Virus record (IMG/VR): IMGVR_UViG_3300008108_000346
Location: 1 to 24,576 of that record
Strand: one strand, 5' to 3'
Origin: a virus
Length of the DNA: 24,576 nt
Shown: piece after piece, positions 23,503-24,576 of the stretch
Layout: every line of letters begins with the position of its first letter
How positions within the stretch are numbered: position 1 is the first letter of the stretch
Program-made: the position numbers and the translations under genes
Notes under the pieces: model-generated
The model's input: only the letters and a program-made list of their open reading frames with translations
The model's database searches: none
What the model was told of the DNA's origin: nothing

Positions 23503-23754
23503 TTAATTTTGATTTTCTTTTAATAATGTTTGTACTTTTTTAATTTCATTACATTTTTCATACTGTTCCTTTTCCTCAAAGTAGACTATTAATCTATCTA
23601 AACTCTGTATTCTCTGTAATGTAGAAACATCACTATATGATAAAATATCATGAGGAAATGATACTACTATATTATAGCATAGATTCATATAATCATCATA
23701 ACCTAGCTTTTCTAAATTTTCTAAGATATATCGTAAATACTTATTGTCTTCCAT
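23503..23754 (-). CDS. Small hypothetical helical protein
   Basis: This 83-residue protein is not recognised. It appears helical and charged throughout: YLRYILENLEKLGYDDYMNL, then RLIVYFEEKEQYEKCNEIKK. One Cys lies near the middle (LCYNIVV) and one near the end. It starts 14 bases inside the DnaJ-like gene, so translation is coupled. A small regulator or partner of the co-chaperone is possible from position only. Confidence 0.6.
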   Translation of the reverse strand: MEDNKYLRYILENLEKLGYDDYMNLCYNIVVSFPHDILSYSDVSTLQRIQSLDRLIVYFEEKEQYEKCNEIKKVQTLLKENQN

Positions 23755-24559
23755 CTATTGATTTTTTAATCTGTGATAGCAATTCTCTTTCACTATCAGT
23801 TAATGACTTAGGTAATTCAACAAGGATATTAATATAAAGATCTCCACACGCATCATTTTGATTATAAAGAGGAAATCCTTTCCCTTGTATTCTAAGGAGA
23901 GTACCATTTTGTGTATTTGGTGGGATTGTAAAGCTTATCTTTTTATCAAAGATATCAATGATACCTTTTCCACCTAACATAGCATCAAATACATCAACGC
24001 GGTGAATTTTATGAAGACCTCGATTATCAATCATATAATCTGAATGGTCTCCAACAACCACAGTAAGAATTAAATCACCATGCAGTTCTTCTGTTAATCC
24101 TCTCTGCCCTAATCCTTTTAGTCTAAGTCTTTGTCCATTTCTTATACCTCGTGGTATTGTAACCGAAATAGGTTTCATACCTATTCTCATCTCACGGTTC
24201 ACACCATAGTAGGCATCCTCAAGACTAATTTGAATTTGTGTCTTTATGTCTTGACCTTTTCCATTATCAGCCCAACCATATCTATTGTTGAACATTCCAC
24301 TAAAGCCTTGATTCTTTAAAAAATCTTCAAAGAATTGCTCATCAAATCCACCGCCTGCAAATCTTGATTGAGCATTCCACTGGGCTTTCTTTTTTGGATC
24401 ACTTAAGATTTCATATGCCTCGGCAATTTCCTTAAACTTAGTATCGTCTCCTTTAGTGCGATCAGGGTGATGTTCTTTTGCTAATGTACGATATGCTTTT
24501 TTAATATCATCATCCGTAGCTGTTTGGGGAATTCCTAATATTTTATATGGGTCTATCAT
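23741..24559 (-). CDS. DnaJ/CbpA-type co-chaperone without zinc finger
   Basis: The protein has 272 residues. The J domain (about 3-63) has KILGI, a helix with KKAYRTLAKEHHPD (HPD at 31-33, needed to stimulate DnaK ATPase) and YEILSDP. A Gly/Phe stretch (RFAGGGFDEQFFEDF, about 66-80) is followed directly by the two C-terminal peptide-binding barrels (about 100-250; IPRGIRNGQRLRLKGLGQRG, then FTIPPNTQNGTLLRIQGKGF). The four CxxCxGxG zinc motifs of DnaJ are missing, so it is CbpA-like. It would recruit host DnaK for folding of phage proteins or complex disassembly. I use the ATG at 24559; a TTG two codons upstream is also open. A J-protein carried by a phage is known in large phages. Confidence 0.92.
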   Translation of the reverse strand: MIDPYKILGIPQTATDDDIKKAYRTLAKEHHPDRTKGDDTKFKEIAEAYEILSDPKKKAQWNAQSRFAGGGFDEQFFEDFLKNQGFSGMFNNRYGWADNGKGQDIKTQIQISLEDAYYGVNREMRIGMKPISVTIPRGIRNGQRLRLKGLGQRGLTEELHGDLILTVVVGDHSDYMIDNRGLHKIHRVDVFDAMLGGKGIIDIFDKKISFTIPPNTQNGTLLRIQGKGFPLYNQNDACGDLYINILVELPKSLTDSERELLSQIKKSIDGRQ

Positions 24560-24576
24560 TTCCAAAATATTTGAAG

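Noticed and set aside
24560-24565. TTG start two codons before the DnaJ-like ATG
   Set aside because: The ATG at 24559 gives the normal J-domain N-terminus (MIDPYKILG).

Overview
The window looks like part of a large, AT-rich, contractile-tailed phage genome of the T4-like (myovirus) type, or a metagenome-derived relative. Every gene I can support is on the minus strand, so transcription runs from high to low coordinates. Genes are packed end to end with short gaps or overlaps, including four TAATG stop/start overlaps. The largest gap is 148 bases. I see no tRNA, rRNA, CRISPR array, insertion sequence or integrase. Start codons follow A/T-rich leaders with no convincing Shine-Dalgarno sequence, which suggests a Bacteroidota host. 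That host call is inference.

Layout in transcription order. (1) 24559 to 20425: replication, repair, metabolism and chaperone genes. These are a zinc-finger-less DnaJ/CbpA-type co-chaperone, a small unknown protein, a spermidine-synthase-like Rossmann (methyltransferase-fold) protein, an ATP-dependent DNA ligase, a HAD phosphatase and a dCMP deaminase. (2) 20399 to 18016: an unknown protein with a TTG start and a fibre with two collagen-like blocks. (3) 17981 to 15803: five small overlapping or abutting genes that I cannot recognise. (4) 15776 to 9339: a tail and baseplate block with a large structural protein, a LysM/gp53-like wedge protein, a hub protein, an unknown structural protein with a repeated NLFG-type tail, a lysozyme-less gp5/gpV-like spike and a small conserved-looking protein. 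(5) 9255 to 6308: a three-gene island with a four-repeat S1 RNA-binding protein, a small protein whose N-terminus resembles a T4 capsid-targeting sequence, and an amidoligase-fold protein fused to a pentapeptide-repeat helix. (6) 6302 to 1: baseplate wedge genes with a virion-like protein, gp25, gp6, a small protein and a giant gp7-position protein that runs off the left edge.

The structural genes are mostly translationally coupled. The three island genes instead have gaps of 83, 35 and 51 bases, each carrying an AATATATA element upstream of the start. The same element precedes gp25, the large tail protein, one unknown small gene and the TTG-start gene. It is the best candidate for a phage-specific promoter core, comparable in design to the T4 late promoter TATAAATA box without a -35 element.

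The most interesting hypothesis is the island. A phage S1 protein in a genome that uses A/U-rich leaders without Shine-Dalgarno sequences could redirect host ribosomes. A possibly injected internal protein and a possible peptide-bond-forming modification enzyme are carried with it inside the tail operon.
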